Below, piece by piece: positions 26,703 through 36,407 of a stretch of DNA of 64,000 nt (the stretch's first letter is position 1; each line of letters begins with the position of its first letter). Both the position numbers and the translations under genes were made by a program. Source of the DNA: Pseudomonadota bacterium (GTDB taxonomy: Bacteria > SAR324 > XYD2-FULL-50-16 > JAHJRI01). The notes under the pieces are model-generated. The model made no database searches. It worked only from the letters and a program-made list of their open reading frames with translations, and was not told the DNA's origin. The stretch spans positions 1-64,000 of the forward strand of contig JAKSDL010000845.1 in NCBI GenBank assembly GCA_022360105.1, given 5' to 3'.

Positions 26703-29700
26703 TTACTCTTGAAGCAATAATTCGGATATTTGTTTTGCCAGGGAATCGTGAGACGCGCCAAAGGTCGCCTTGACAAATCCCTCATAAATTGAATCCCGGT
26801 TGTTATAGATTTTTGTGTCGTCAATATTTAAAAATATATTGCTTAGAATAGCCTGATTGTATTTCTCCAATAGATCCGGAGTCGCTTTTACCTTCTCAAA
26901 ATCAATTTTACTTATATAAACAAGTATCAGAGAATTTTGAGAACGCTGAGGCTTCGGGTTGTTACGGCAAATCAGTTCCTTATATTCACAAAGATCCAAA
27001 ACTTCCTCTATGGTTAACGATGGTGGAAGACAAATGAACTTGTCCGACACATGCTTATGCCAGGTTTGAGAAATCCTGTTTTTTAATCCTTCATCTCCCT
27101 GAATTTCGATTTTCGCCATTCCTAATTCATCAGCTTTTACGTTTGCTACTGAGCACGATTTCTTGTGCCTTTCAGATAGATGCAGATAGGCTGCGTATAT
27201 ATTCTTTTCGGTATGATCTTTTGTGCCTTTGGTCGTATCTACACAAAAACTGCCTTTGACAAACTGGGAAAATCCATACCTCTTTCTAAAAAATGTATCC
27301 GTTAATCCGTCAATAATCTGTTTTTCGTTTGAGATGATCTCAGCGAGGAATTTGTTAACTCTCTCCATCATCGCTTTTTCTTTTTCAACCAGAGGAATGT
27401 ATTGGGTTTTCAACAAAATCCTGGTTGAAGGAAGAGCTTTTGACATGGCTATCTTTTCCAATCCGGCTTCCTGGGTTTTTAAGTATTCCAGATCTTCAAT
27501 TTCACCCCCTCTTTCCTTCTTGATGGCCTTGATTCCCTGACTGAAATTAACCAGCTCCTTTGTTATATCATTAATCTTTTCTCTTTTTTTACTTTCCAGT
27601 AAAAATTCTTTGTAATTGGCAATGCCTGCAAGTTTGTCAGGTGTTATGTTCTCCTTAAACGCTGTTAATGCTTTAATCAGAACAGCTCTCAAATCGCCCA
27701 AATGATTTTTGATTTCAGTGGGAATGTTTTCTGTTTGTTCTTCTAAAGCTTCAATTTCGTCAGTCGCTTCGGAATCCCTTCTTAATATGTTGAAAATTTT
27801 TAATGAGAATTCCGTTTTGGCGGATTTGAGTTGTTCCAGGACCAGCTCTTCCTGTTTCTTAAAAAGTTGATTCTGGATTTTGTTCATTTTTTGATAAGCA
27901 GTCTGCAGCATACCGACCAGGCGGGTCAGCCTGAAAGACTCATCCCTGTAAAACTCCAGATACTCAACAAGTTTATCATCCGGTGTTTTCGGATCTTTAA
28001 AAAGATCATTGGCTGGTATTTTGTCCAAATCGGTTAATGCATCCTGTAACCCCTTGATGAGTTGATCAACCTCTTTTTTGATGGTTTTTTCCTTTTCCGG
28101 ATCAGCAGCAGCGGCTTCCAGCTCATTGATTTGTTTTTGAATGGTTTCCGGGTCAGCATGGTAGAATTTTTTTGCTTTTTCTTTTTGATCTTCGATCATC
28201 TTTTGATGCCGATGCATCCATAAAGCTTTTTGAAAAAGCGATGAATAGCTGAGTACTTTGTTAAAATAGCCCAGGGCTGAATTATGAAGATTCACATAGC
28301 TTTTGAAAACAGGTGCTGCCTCATTGAATTTTTCCTTGTGCTGAGCGATTATTTCAGCTTTTCTTTTTTCCAGTTTGTCTGGCACAGACGCTAAGAATTC
28401 ATCCAGGTTAGCGTCATCAATGGTTGTTCCCATCAGTTTTTCCAGACTTTGCTTGTAAACCTGCAGTTTTTTTCGAACTTGTTCTTCCTCCGCTTTTAAT
28501 TTGGCAATATTTTTTTCTTTGCTTTTCAGGTGCTCCAGATACATTTTTTTAATTTTCTCATAAAGCTCCTGATAAGCTTTTTCCTTATTTTCAGGTCGTT
28601 CCAGAAAATCCAGCTCCTCCTGAAGTTGGCGCAGTTTTTCATCAACCAAAAACCCCAGCTCAGCTAGCGTATGCTTGTATTGATGATGAAAGGTTTTGTT
28701 AAGTTCCCTTGCCTTTTGAAAAGTCTTTTGAGTGAAATCCCGCATGAATTTGACAAACTCAAGCTCATCGTTGTCATCTTTGTTTTTAAGCACACCGGGA
28801 TCGATAACACTGGTTAACGACAGAGCTGGGTAAGATGCATATCGGTAGTTTTCCGCCTGAGATTTGTTATTGCTGTATACAATTAAAGCAGGCTCAAATT
28901 TTGGATTATCTGTAAACGGTTTTACGTTCTGACCATAGAAGATTAGCTTTTCGATCTTTAATGTTGCCTTTTGTACCAGGTCTCTTTTTTTAAAAAATGA
29001 GTAGTTTTCACTGATAAATTGCCTGGTTTTTTCGTCCAGCCGCGATTGATTCTCTTCAGACGCAATCTCCATCCCATCTTCCATGGATTCAAAGTCGGGA
29101 ACCGTCTCGCATTCCAAGTCCTCTTTAAGGTCTTTGTAAAGGCTGATTTTGAAAAAATTGTCCATGTAATCAGTCAGTTTCTCCAATTCATCCAATAGCC
29201 GATCCCAGATTTTGGAATCAATTGTTGTGAAATCATGCAACGTTATGAAAGCTCGCATATTTTTGGATAAACGACTGAAGTTGTGTTCCGTAAAATCAGG
29301 TGATTGGGAAACATCGAGGATATTTTTAAACAGGTCTTGCAACGCTTTAATTTCTACATCAAACAGCGTTGAAGATATTTCGGGGTTCTTTATATCTTTG
29401 GGAGAATACCCCAGACATTTGGATTCAAAAGGTACCAATCCCAACAAGTTCATGGTGGAAAGGGTTATATGTGCAGTTAAATCACCAGCACATACATTTC
29501 GGGCGCTAAGCAAGCCTAATTCTCCCCTGGCGTTGAGAATTTGCTTGGCTTTTTCAAATTCAGTATAGCGGGAGGCAAAAAAAGTTTGAATCTGATCGAA
29601 GTTTGCGGCACCCCGATTAAAAGAAACTGCTTTGTGAATATACGCTGAGTCTTCGCCCCTTGATAGTTTTAATTTGTTAAATCTGGCTACATGGTATTCA

Positions 29701-30689
29701 TCAGGTGCTATACCTCTCAGAAAAACCATCTGCTGAGTATCCAGATTTACTTCTATTTTGGTAATCTGCGATGGTTTGAGATCTGCCGGTTTTTTTCCAA
29801 TCTTGAATGTAAAAAAATCCACGTCTTTGAATAATATGGACTTGAGACCTATATCATGGGTTATAAACTGTGCTGAAGAAATGTACTCTCCCTTATAGGA
29901 GAGACCTAACAACAATTTCGATTGGGAAGACGAAACCTTAAATCCCTGAATATCGCTGGGCTTGAAGAACAGTTTATTTTTTGAAGCAATAACTTCACCG
30001 CTTGGGGTTCTGTATTTATTGAAGTAGTTAATAACCGATTTTAATTTTCCGATGGAGCTTTCTATAAGTTGAGGTCTACCGCCTTTGGTGATATTTAAGT
30101 TAATGTCTGTAAAAAACGGTCGATCAAGAATAACAGGTTCGCGAATTGCCTTATCAACGGATTTTAATTCACTGGATCTGGTTATCGTTTTCCAGGCTTT
30201 TGGTGATTTATCATCGAAGACTTCAATAGATCGTTTGACACCATCTACCACACCAATGTTTAAAAATTCCGATAAATACTCAATAAGCTCATCGTACGAA
30301 AAGTGGGTGACTACCTGGGGTTTGAATTTGTAATCCGACCTAATCTCAAAAAGGATGTCTAAATAGTTAAATATATTTTTTGTTTGTATATTGCCTAACA
30401 GGTAACCAAATACATCACCCGGACTGCTATTGATCAACTTATCCAGATCATCGTTGAACTCTTTTTGAATTTTTTGATTCAAAGGCATGTTCTTGGTTGT
30501 CACCAGGGAATCCAAACCGCGTGGAACATATTGATCAGAAGCACTTGCATTAAAACAGATTAAGTCCATTTTGCTGGTCATCTCCGCCAGGTTCATGGGC
30601 TTCTTCTTCAGTTCGGTGCGTGCAGATCGCAACAATTCTGATAAAGCAGCATCATCTAATACAGTAGATTGATCAAAAAAATGCTTCAT
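26703..30689 (-). CDS. 1328-residue coiled-coil orphan protein
   Basis: Not recognised. One uninterrupted frame without signal peptide or membrane helix, so probably cytoplasmic. The first 650 residues look globular, with mixed helix and strand. Charged coiled-coil stretches follow at about 680-765 (KLRQLQEELDFLERPENKEK), 843-890, 940-993 and 1027-1080. The C-terminal 200 residues are again globular and contain several cysteines (FCVDTTKG, SCSVAN, FICLPP, LDLCEYKELICR). No Walker A/B of the SMC or Rad50 type, nuclease, kinase or protease motif was found. The start is ATG at 30687-30689 without a strong Shine-Dalgarno. An AI-2E-type permease gene lies 57 bp upstream on the same strand. Confidence 0.8.
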   Translation of the reverse strand: MKHFFDQSTVLDDAALSELLRSARTELKKKPMNLAEMTSKMDLICFNASASDQYVPRGLDSLVTTKNMPLNQKIQKEFNDDLDKLINSSPGDVFGYLLGNIQTKNIFNYLDILFEIRSDYKFKPQVVTHFSYDELIEYLSEFLNIGVVDGVKRSIEVFDDKSPKAWKTITRSSELKSVDKAIREPVILDRPFFTDINLNITKGGRPQLIESSIGKLKSVINYFNKYRTPSGEVIASKNKLFFKPSDIQGFKVSSSQSKLLLGLSYKGEYISSAQFITHDIGLKSILFKDVDFFTFKIGKKPADLKPSQITKIEVNLDTQQMVFLRGIAPDEYHVARFNKLKLSRGEDSAYIHKAVSFNRGAANFDQIQTFFASRYTEFEKAKQILNARGELGLLSARNVCAGDLTAHITLSTMNLLGLVPFESKCLGYSPKDIKNPEISSTLFDVEIKALQDLFKNILDVSQSPDFTEHNFSRLSKNMRAFITLHDFTTIDSKIWDRLLDELEKLTDYMDNFFKISLYKDLKEDLECETVPDFESMEDGMEIASEENQSRLDEKTRQFISENYSFFKKRDLVQKATLKIEKLIFYGQNVKPFTDNPKFEPALIVYSNNKSQAENYRYASYPALSLTSVIDPGVLKNKDDNDELEFVKFMRDFTQKTFQKARELNKTFHHQYKHTLAELGFLVDEKLRQLQEELDFLERPENKEKAYQELYEKIKKMYLEHLKSKEKNIAKLKAEEEQVRKKLQVYKQSLEKLMGTTIDDANLDEFLASVPDKLEKRKAEIIAQHKEKFNEAAPVFKSYVNLHNSALGYFNKVLSYSSLFQKALWMHRHQKMIEDQKEKAKKFYHADPETIQKQINELEAAAADPEKEKTIKKEVDQLIKGLQDALTDLDKIPANDLFKDPKTPDDKLVEYLEFYRDESFRLTRLVGMLQTAYQKMNKIQNQLFKKQEELVLEQLKSAKTEFSLKIFNILRRDSEATDEIEALEEQTENIPTEIKNHLGDLRAVLIKALTAFKENITPDKLAGIANYKEFLLESKKREKINDITKELVNFSQGIKAIKKERGGEIEDLEYLKTQEAGLEKIAMSKALPSTRILLKTQYIPLVEKEKAMMERVNKFLAEIISNEKQIIDGLTDTFFRKRYGFSQFVKGSFCVDTTKGTKDHTEKNIYAAYLHLSERHKKSCSVANVKADELGMAKIEIQGDEGLKNRISQTWHKHVSDKFICLPPSLTIEEVLDLCEYKELICRNNPKPQRSQNSLILVYISKIDFEKVKATPDLLEKYNQAILSNIFLNIDDTKIYNNRDSIYEGFVKATFGASHDSLAKQISELLLQE

Positions 30690-30746
30690 AACAGCCTGGT
30701 CTGGTTATGGTTAACAACATTTACAAGTACATCCTGTTGAAAAAAA

Positions 30747-31817
30747 TCATGCACTAATATCTGGATTATCCGTATAGCGTTTGTGATAAAGATCTACAAA
30801 CGTGAGAAAAATGGAGATAATCAGTGGACCATAAAAAATCCCGGGAATTCCGAATACTGCAAGCCCACCAACGATGCTCAGGAAAATCAATGTAGGGCTG
30901 ATCTCAGCTCTATTTCCGACAAATTTGGATTTAAACCAATTTTCAACAAACAGGGAAATACCCGTGCAATAGAGAAACAGTATCAACGCTGTGATCGCCT
31001 TGCCTGTGATCAACAGGTATAAACACACCGGAATATAGACAATCGAGATTCCGACCAAAGGAATAAATGCCAGCACAATCATCAGAGTGGTCCACAATGT
31101 GAGTGATTCGATCCCCGCTATCCAGAAGCCGATGCCAGCGAGCAATCCTTGGATTAATGCCCCGATCCCATTTCCAATTAAGGTTACGAAATTTATCTGG
31201 TTGAATCGTTCGATAACCAACTCTTCCTCATCATCCGGCAGAGGGGAAAGTGCGAAAATGAACTTTTTAATTCGTTCTCCATCAACCAAAAGAGTATAAA
31301 TCACAATGATCATAATGATGAAATGCAAGAAAAAAGAAAAGATATTGGTGATCCAGGAATTCAAAAGGTTGAATGCCGTTGAGCTGGCTTCCTTGGAGGC
31401 GTCCAGTACAATGCCCTTAAAGTTGGAAATATTGAAATCCAGGTTGATTGTTTCAAATAGTTCTTTCATGATTTCAGGGAAATATTTAAAGCCAAAGAGC
31501 ATTTTTTCCAAGTCATCATCTGTTAACTGTGCTTTGATTGATTGATACAGATTACCGGCTTCATCCGTGAGCTGAACAATGATAAATATTGAAGGCAGAA
31601 ATATTGCAAGAATGATGATCAGGCAGATAATGCCGGCAGACCATTTGGGTCTTTTGATTTTATTGTTAAGCGCTTTGTTCAATGGGTTAAAGCTGCCTGC
31701 CAGAATTCCGGCAAAGATAATCGATGACAAAAACGGCCATAGCATCAAACCGATTAAATAGAAAAGGACGATATAACCTACGAAAAAGACAATGATGGAG
31801 TGTTTGGAATCTTTCAT
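30747..31817 (-). CDS. AI-2E family transporter (YdiK/PerM-like permease)
   Basis: Polytopic inner-membrane protein of the AI-2E transporter family. 356 residues with about eight hydrophobic helices: an N-terminal pair (IIVFFVGYIVLFYLIGLMLW), a third, a long soluble domain (about 90-150), and a C-terminal cluster with the family segments GIGALIQGLLAGIGFWIAG, FIPLVGISIVYIPV and VFGIPGIFYGPLI. The name is historical; members transport varied or unknown substrates, some acting as Na+(Li+)/H+ antiporters. It is probably transcribed with the downstream giant gene. Confidence 0.9.
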   Translation of the reverse strand: MKDSKHSIIVFFVGYIVLFYLIGLMLWPFLSSIIFAGILAGSFNPLNKALNNKIKRPKWSAGIICLIIILAIFLPSIFIIVQLTDEAGNLYQSIKAQLTDDDLEKMLFGFKYFPEIMKELFETINLDFNISNFKGIVLDASKEASSTAFNLLNSWITNIFSFFLHFIIMIIVIYTLLVDGERIKKFIFALSPLPDDEEELVIERFNQINFVTLIGNGIGALIQGLLAGIGFWIAGIESLTLWTTLMIVLAFIPLVGISIVYIPVCLYLLITGKAITALILFLYCTGISLFVENWFKSKFVGNRAEISPTLIFLSIVGGLAVFGIPGIFYGPLIISIFLTFVDLYHKRYTDNPDISA

Positions 31818-32222
31818 CGATTCTTTCCGGGATGAATGGTTGTCATTCTTTGAGTTTGAAAGATCTACCGAGACAGAGTGGATCAGAGGTTATGGCTAAA
31901 CTGTCTGTATAAATACAGTATTTTACCTTTTGGAAAAAAATTCTCCCATATGTCATTGAAATATACAATAGTATATCAGGAAGAGCAAAATGATCCAATT
32001 GATTCTCAAGCAGGAACAATGATTGTTCAATCTTGAAAATCAACACCGAAAAGCCGGGTGATCCATCAGTCCGGGGAGATACTGGCTGAATTCATTAATG
32101 GTATGCTTATGGTGCCAAAGCCAATGAACAATATGTTTGACTAACATCCGAACGGCTATTACTATTTGCCTAAGGTCAATTTATACCAATGTTCCTATCT
32201 ACATTAAAAGCGGGTCAATACT
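31818..32222. other. Divergent intergenic region with two short palindromes
   Basis: About 400 bp between the divergent permease and FecR-domain genes; promoters for both should lie here. Perfect palindromes: CTGTAT-AA-ATACAG at 31905-31918 and ATATAC-AATA-GTATAT at 31961-31976. They are candidate operators. The first resembles a LexA box but has a 6-base rather than 8-base CTGT...ACAG spacing. No gene is seen. Confidence 0.4.
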
Positions 32223-33071
32223 ATGAAAACACAGAAAAAACTGGTGATTTTGGTAGCCCTGTCAATGTTATTCTCTCCCGTCGTTATGGGAGCTGTTAAA
32301 TACGGAAGGGCCACCATTCAAAAGGGAAATGTGGTTATCGTTCGTGAAGGAAGAATGTATCTCTATACGAAAACCAACAATCCGGTCACCTTGTACGAAA
32401 ATGATACCATTCGTACATTGAAAAATACCTCACTGACTCTTTACAATCCCGATCAACATAAAGTCATGCTTGGCTCCAACGCCATTATGCAGGTAAGAAA
32501 ATGGAAGAAAAAGAGACAACAAGGATTTCTCCGCATGTTGTTTGGGAAATTTCGAGCCAGGACAGCTTCCGTGAGAAAGAAAAGTTCTCTCTATCTCAAT
32601 ACAACAACAGCAACGATCGGTATTAAAGGATCATTAGGGGAAGGCGCAACCAATTCCGATTTTGCCATGCTGAAAAATAAGGCCGGTCAGATGTTTATGA
32701 CAAACAATGCAGGGCGGACCCTCGACATTCCTGTCGGGCAATTCGGCTACAATATCGACGATTTGGATCAGGATTTTAGTCTGGAAGAGGATGAAGATTA
32801 TGAACCCGGACGATCCGAAGACGATATGGAAACCACCGATACGGATCAGTTGGATACTGATGATACCAAGGAAGTGGATGTGCCACCTGTCATTGAGGAT
32901 GCCATTGAAGACAACATCGTTGAAATAGCTGATGCCGGTGATGTTCCCGATGAAGAGGATGATTCAAACTTTAGTGATCTTCCGGATCCCACGGATGTTC
33001 TGGATGAAGTCCAGGAAGATGCGGCAAATGCCGGTGAAACAATTAATGCAACCATCACAATCGAAGATTAG
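32223..33071 (+). CDS. Exported FecR-domain protein with acidic tail
   Basis: Periplasmic or surface protein. Signal peptide of about 23 residues (LVILVALSMLFSPVVMGA), then a FecR-like beta domain (about 25-155: ATIQKGNVVIVREG, LYENDTIRTLKNTSLTLYNPD, VMLGSNAIMQV, TATIGIKGS), then a strikingly acidic tail from about 170 to 282 with many Asp/Glu. FecR domains of this type are common in surface and extracellular proteins and need not act in iron signalling; no sigma factor is adjacent. It opens a three-gene cassette, with 37 bp to the beta-barrel gene. Confidence 0.82.
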   Translation: MKTQKKLVILVALSMLFSPVVMGAVKYGRATIQKGNVVIVREGRMYLYTKTNNPVTLYENDTIRTLKNTSLTLYNPDQHKVMLGSNAIMQVRKWKKKRQQGFLRMLFGKFRARTASVRKKSSLYLNTTTATIGIKGSLGEGATNSDFAMLKNKAGQMFMTNNAGRTLDIPVGQFGYNIDDLDQDFSLEEDEDYEPGRSEDDMETTDTDQLDTDDTKEVDVPPVIEDAIEDNIVEIADAGDVPDEEDDSNFSDLPDPTDVLDEVQEDAANAGETINATITIED

Positions 33072-33108
33072 TTGAATTGGATAACCCTCAAACCAAAAGG
33101 AGACTGTT

Positions 33109-34371
33109 TTGAAATTTTTTCTAGCTGCCTTGATAGGACTGGCTCTTCTGGGAGGTATCATATCTACTCCACTGCTCGCCCAGGAGGAGGAAAACAAAGA
33201 AGCTCCCGAAATTCTGACAACAGATTTAACCCGACGTCAGAAAGTGGATGCTTCACAATTAAATGTTAGTTTTGTGATTTTCGATGATGATGTGATTGCA
33301 GAAGTGATCATTGACGGAGAAAAACAGAAATTTATTAAGGCAAATACCCTGACAATCAATAAGCGTTTTATTTTTAGAAGGGGAATCAACGAGATCTTGG
33401 TTACAGCTATTGATGAAAAGGGTAATCAACGTACCAACAAATACCAGGTAGCATTTGGTGTAGATCTGGAAGAACTTGAGGAGCCATCGGACAGCACAGG
33501 GTTTGCCTGGAAGATCCTTGGAAACGTTCGCTATAATCATGACACTAACCCCAATAATGACCTGGGATTACCGGTCGATATAGAAGATGTATCGGTGGAA
33601 GGGCAAATTGCGGACGATGAACAAGCAGATACCCAAACGGCAGCCAGTCTGATGGCTATAGCGACCTGGGGACGATTAGCAGGGTTCGCGGGGTACTTGC
33701 AGAGCAATTACACCAAAGAGATTTATGAACCGTTGAATTCCCAGATTATCCTGGCTGGTCTTTCCTATGCTCCGAAAGCCAGTGAAAAAGGTTTGACGGG
33801 TCGCTATATGTTCCTGGATATAAACCGCGATGATGAAAATTATGCCCAATTCCATATTCTGACAGCCGGACTGCAAATCGGTCGGTTCGATAATGAAGAT
33901 GGCACCACCAAGCACTGGCTGGGTGTGCTTTACAATCACAAGGAATTCGCTGATTCCAACCTAGATGCTGGTAATACCAGCCTGTTCAAATGGGAATACT
34001 CCAATCTGGATGCGGAAAAGCTTGATTTTTTCAAAAGCGTAATTGCTTATGGCACCGGGAACGATGGTTCAGAACGGACGGAATACACTACGGCAACTAT
34101 GGATTTCGACTGGTCAAATAAATGGGAATCCGGCTTTTTGCAAGGAACCGGATTTGGGATTCATGCCAAGGAATACCCAAATCAACAACCCCTTTCATCA
34201 GATTTAGGCGATAGTAGGATAGATATTCCCATTCGGTTTTCATTTCACTTGGGGTGGGCGTTTACTCCAATCTGGTCTTTAAAACTGAATTATGAATACA
34301 AAGTGAATGTGTCCACCAAAAATCCTTCTTACAGAACTGTCACAGGCGTTCAGCTTGCCGGTGGTTTCTAA
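33109..34371 (+). CDS. Predicted outer-membrane beta-barrel protein
   Basis: Signal peptide MKFFLAALIGLALLGGIISTPLLA, then an N-terminal beta domain (about 45-115: VIAEVIIDGEKQKF, FIFRRGINEILVTAID) like Ig-type modules, then alternating amphipathic strands ending in ...VTGVQLAGGF with the C-terminal Phe typical of outer-membrane proteins. 420 residues. The start is TTG at 33109, supported by AAGGAG at 33097-33102. The exact family is not recognised. Its neighbours are a FecR-domain protein and a lipoprotein, so it may be the outer-membrane part of one envelope assembly. Confidence 0.75.
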   Translation: MKFFLAALIGLALLGGIISTPLLAQEEENKEAPEILTTDLTRRQKVDASQLNVSFVIFDDDVIAEVIIDGEKQKFIKANTLTINKRFIFRRGINEILVTAIDEKGNQRTNKYQVAFGVDLEELEEPSDSTGFAWKILGNVRYNHDTNPNNDLGLPVDIEDVSVEGQIADDEQADTQTAASLMAIATWGRLAGFAGYLQSNYTKEIYEPLNSQIILAGLSYAPKASEKGLTGRYMFLDINRDDENYAQFHILTAGLQIGRFDNEDGTTKHWLGVLYNHKEFADSNLDAGNTSLFKWEYSNLDAEKLDFFKSVIAYGTGNDGSERTEYTTATMDFDWSNKWESGFLQGTGFGIHAKEYPNQQPLSSDLGDSRIDIPIRFSFHLGWAFTPIWSLKLNYEYKVNVSTKNPSYRTVTGVQLAGGF

Positions 34372-34396
34372 CAGGATACAAGAAGAGGTAACGAAA

Positions 34397-35347
34397 ATGA
34401 AAAAACTAATACTTCAAAGCACCATTGCAATAGCATTGGTAGGAATGCTGATCGGATTACTCAGTTGTAAGGACATGAATACCAATGAGGATTCTTCTAA
34501 AATTTCTGTTGATATTAGCGGATTGCTGGCTCAATTACCTGCGAATAATTCGAGTTCTTCGGCATCGTCACAATCTGTCTCTCAGTCCTCGCAGGTTTCC
34601 GGTCAAGTGGCTTCACCACCGGAAAACGATGCACAGTCTGCAGTCAGTACCTTAATAGTGGTTCCTCTTACTTATTCTAAGAATGGAGAGCCTTATTCAA
34701 ATAGCGATTTTGATGAATCCAAAGAATCAAATCTGGAAGATGATGCAATAAACTCAGCCGGTTTTCTGCAGTTCATTCAATTACCAACTTCAAGCAGTAC
34801 TGTTGAAATTGAAGTGCCAACGACCTCAGAAGGCTGGCAATTACTAGCCGCGGCCACAAAGGATAAGCTGGAATCAGCTGATGAATTTGAAGATGCTGTG
34901 ATTTATTATATTGGTTTTACGGAGCAAGCATTTACAAGCGCGGATGATTTTAATGATGCCAATGTGACTTTGGAATTGAAAAGGCATTGTGATCAAGATG
35001 CGACAAATAGGCCAAAAGGCTGTGCGACATTTGATGGGAGCAGGAGCGCTATTGTTACTGATGCAGTTGAAATACATAGAGTGGAAATAGACGGATCTGC
35101 AGATACATCTGTTTCTTATCCTTTGGTAGTAAGAAGCAGTCCTGGTGCAGGTGACGTGAGTGCAGATTCAGCAAAATTATCTCTTGATGGGATTCTTGGA
35201 ATTGGTGGTGCTTCAAGTATTACAGTGTACGCCACTCATCAATTGAGCGACGGAAAAAGCACAACTTGTAAGGACACCACTAACGATCAAGCCTTCAATA
35301 TTTTTTCAGATAATTGTGGCATGCAAACATACACAAGAGACTATTAA
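34397..35347 (+). CDS. Predicted lipoprotein with Ser/Gln-rich linker
   Basis: Not recognised. The start ATG at 34397 has GAGG upstream and gives a lipoprotein signal peptide (LVGMLIGLLSC, acylated Cys at residue 24); the frame is open to 34307 inside the previous gene. After a short acidic part comes a Ser-rich linker (NNSSSSASSQSVSQSSQ), then a beta-rich domain of about 230 residues with a likely Cys pair (HCDQDATNRPKGC) and a C-terminal pair (TTCKDT; DNCGMQ). 316 residues. Third gene of the FecR/barrel cassette, 25 bp after the barrel gene. Confidence 0.72.
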   Translation: MKKLILQSTIAIALVGMLIGLLSCKDMNTNEDSSKISVDISGLLAQLPANNSSSSASSQSVSQSSQVSGQVASPPENDAQSAVSTLIVVPLTYSKNGEPYSNSDFDESKESNLEDDAINSAGFLQFIQLPTSSSTVEIEVPTTSEGWQLLAAATKDKLESADEFEDAVIYYIGFTEQAFTSADDFNDANVTLELKRHCDQDATNRPKGCATFDGSRSAIVTDAVEIHRVEIDGSADTSVSYPLVVRSSPGAGDVSADSAKLSLDGILGIGGASSITVYATHQLSDGKSTTCKDTTNDQAFNIFSDNCGMQTYTRDY

Positions 35348-35401
35348 TGCAGGCACGAGAAAAAGTATTAAGGCATCAATCAATTTTAACTAATACCAAA
35401 A

Positions 35402-36271
35402 CTACTTCCCATAACCATCCACCCTAACCTCAGCCAGGGGTCGGCCGTTTTCGTAGTAGATGACGCCTTTATAATGACCTCTGGCGCTTGAGCTGTAATA
35501 TCTCTCTTCCTTAATCATCTCACCGTTTTTGTCGTGGTAGACGGCTGTTTTGTGGTATCCCTGCAACTCGGCCTGGCTTTCGGTGAAATGACCAACCTGG
35601 GCCAGTTCATTGCCAAACTCATCAAACTTTCTGACGACTTTAATAACCCCGGTTTTTAGAAGATACTCTTTTGACATTACCAGGGTTTCTGATGATTTTT
35701 TGTTATTCAAATCATAGGCAATTTGTGTTCGAGCGATACCTGTTGCCGCAGATTTTTTTGAATTGTAAACAAATTCTTCCATAGTCCTGCGGCCGTCCCT
35801 GTGGAAATGAAATATCGATTTGATAAAGCCTGATTTTTCGGCCTCCCGGGGTGTGTAGTACATCTCTACGTTGTCTTTCAATCCATCCGAGTCAAGATGC
35901 ACGACCGACTTAACCACACCGGTCTCTGAAATCACGGATTTGGTAAAGAATCGTTCGACTTTTGTTTTTCTTCCCTTTTTGTAGTTGTAAACGGTCCTGG
36001 CATATCCGGATTGTTCCGACTGTTGTGGGTGGTAGGTTTCTTCAACCTTGGTACGCAACCCTTGCCCATCGAATTGGGTGATTCTTTGCTTGTAGCCAAG
36101 TAAGGTGGCATTGCTTGGAGAAAGAGTGGTGATTTCCTTGATTACCCTGTCTCTTTTATCCAGTATTCTTTCTTTAATGTTAAGATGCCTTTCATGGTTT
36201 GAAGCAAGAAGAACCAAAGGAAAACAGGATAAAAGGGAAACAATGATCGGAATGATCCGGCGCTTTTTCAT
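35402..36271 (-). CDS. Exported protein of about seven 30-residue repeats
   Basis: Not recognised. The ATG at 36269-36271 gives a signal peptide (IIPIIVSLLSCFPLVLLAS); the frame is open to 36316. After an alpha-helical start, units of 29-30 residues recur with pattern [FYL]-D-x-x-G-x(4)-[EV]-x-x-[YF]-x(7)-[SK]-[GT]-G-[YVFI]-x-[KR]-x-x-x-[HY]: for example FDGQGLRTKVEETY, LDSDGLKDNVEMYY, FDEFGNELAQVGHF, HDKNGEMIKEERYY. The pattern recalls YD/MORN-like beta hairpins but is longer. 289 residues; probably periplasmic or surface. Convergent with the lipoprotein gene. Confidence 0.72.
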   Translation of the reverse strand: MKKRRIIPIIVSLLSCFPLVLLASNHERHLNIKERILDKRDRVIKEITTLSPSNATLLGYKQRITQFDGQGLRTKVEETYHPQQSEQSGYARTVYNYKKGRKTKVERFFTKSVISETGVVKSVVHLDSDGLKDNVEMYYTPREAEKSGFIKSIFHFHRDGRRTMEEFVYNSKKSAATGIARTQIAYDLNNKKSSETLVMSKEYLLKTGVIKVVRKFDEFGNELAQVGHFTESQAELQGYHKTAVYHDKNGEMIKEERYYSSSARGHYKGVIYYENGRPLAEVRVDGYGK

Positions 36272-36407
36272 AATCGGTCGATGAGAAATGATGCTTTCAA
36301 GATAGTGAAGAATCATGAATGCATACCGAATACGAACCCAGTTGTGAGTTGCGAATTGGTATACCAGGGATTATACCAATTTTCTTTTGGGAATAACAGT
36401 AAAGATT

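Noticed and set aside
31905..31918. LexA (SOS) box
   Set aside because: The palindrome has CTGT-N6-ACAG instead of CTGT-N8-ACAG, and no SOS gene is next to it; kept only as an unassigned palindrome.
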